This document shows positions 63,336 to 64,000 of a stretch of 64,000 nucleotides of DNA, one piece after another; positions within the stretch are counted from its first letter, which is position 1, and every line of letters starts with the position of its first letter. A model generated the notes under the pieces. It was not told the DNA's origin and ran no database searches. It worked only from the letters and a program-made list of their open reading frames with translations. Source of the DNA: Anodontia alba (Eukaryota; Mollusca; Bivalvia; Lucinida; Lucinidae); NCBI GenBank assembly GCA_964016985.1, contig OZ024825.1, positions 2,601,501 to 2,665,500 on the forward strand. Direction: 5' to 3'. The translations under genes and the position numbers were made by a program.

Positions 63336-63638
63336 GAAATACTGGTTTAGTTTTCCATATTTTCCTTACATTTCAAGTCCTTTTATCTCAAGCTACTGTT
63401 ATCTCAAAGCAAATATTCTGGTCACTTGGAGTTTGAGATAATATTATTCAAGTGTATCTTTATGGCAGGAGAAATAATATTTCCTGAGAATGTTAATACT
63501 TGCATAAACAAACAGGAATAGTTCCTCCAACAATAAACACAGTATTTACCCTAAATACTTTTGACTATTCATTGGAGATTTTGTATAGTCTTATGCATGT
63601 CAACACTCCAAGAAACATTTTCTTTTGAGGCTTAACAG

Positions 63639-63887
63639 TTCTGTCAGTAGATGGATCAGTCATGCTGATACATCTCCCAGAGGAAGAAAGAAAAGAACAA
63701 TGGGACAGATGAGAAAAAGACCCTCAAACTCTGTCAGCGAGACAGGAACTATCCTGCCAAAAGCCAAATATAACACAGCCAACCCTCTGAAAGTTTCAGA
63801 AAGAGGTCGCACCATCGCACCTTTAAAGCAGGAAATTAAAGAAACAAATTTGACTGACAAAAGAAGCATTTTGATTGTCTTAAAGCA
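63639..63887 (+). CDS. Candidate exon of an unrecognised gene
   Basis: A frame open across 83 codons lies between an acceptor-like CTTAACAG and a strong donor GTGAGT. It encodes a basic, Ser-rich peptide: VSRWISHADTSPRGRKKRT, MGQMRKRPSNSVSETGTILP, then TIAPLKQEIKETNLTDKRS. Composition is unlike the surrounding repeats and no repeat family overlaps it. I do not recognise the protein. A nuclear or phosphorylated disordered region would fit the composition. The alternative is a chance frame ending at the TGA directly after the donor site. Confidence 0.35.
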
Positions 63888-64000
63888 GTGAGTAACCTAG
63901 AAGCAGAGATATCATTTACAAAGTCAATGAGAATATATGATGTATTATAATTATATAGTATTTCAAGTTATATGATGACTGTTTTCACAAGCCTTGCTCT

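Overview
This is a eukaryotic, intron-rich and repeat-rich window, most likely from a bivalve mollusc. That placement is inference. It rests on the mix of DIRS and RTE-like retroelements, many palindromic MITEs, and arrays of about 95-165 bp monomers ending in short hairpins. The protein-coding genes are broken into small exons with standard GT-AG junctions.

The backbone is one complete gene on the minus strand, an OGFOD1-type 2-oxoglutarate/Fe(II) prolyl 3-hydroxylase. Thirteen exons run from an ATG at 52236 to a stop at 10175. All twelve junctions keep the reading frame and give a 509-residue protein with the expected His-x-Asp, His and Arg active-site residues. At the left edge, on the plus strand, one exon (3476-3728) encodes the C-terminal catalytic part of a P4HTM-like transmembrane prolyl 4-hydroxylase. 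Two different 2OG hydroxylase genes therefore converge tail to tail. A third, unrecognised exon candidate lies at 63639-63887.

Almost everything else is mobile or repeated DNA, mostly inside OGFOD1 introns. A DIRS-type tyrosine-recombinase retrotransposon (17081-23615, minus) sits inside a palindromic MITE. Its inverted terminal repeats and internal complementary region define its ends. Four RTE-like LINE copies lie at 36.3-39.5, 43.6-44.0, 47.3-49.8 and 61.1-62.2 kb. All are broken, and the first has an inverted 5' part. tRNA-derived SINEs (two with clear target duplications), a 1664-bp TA-flanked DNA element and two hAT-like short elements are present. At least seven TTAA-flanked piggyBac-like MITE copies of one family and three of another are also present.

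The most unusual observations are five. (1) OGFOD1 exon 4 is followed upstream by four tandem partial copies with their own splice acceptors. (2) The same palindromic hairpin core recurs inside MITE families with different termini. (3) A minisatellite has grown inside one such MITE from its own sequence. (4) Many tandem arrays share one layout: monomers, then a GACGGAC-type tract, then a terminal hairpin followed by an A-rich end. (5) A 225-bp TIR-bounded insertion carries a tRNA-like pol III promoter. No tRNA, rRNA, CRISPR or prokaryotic operon is present.
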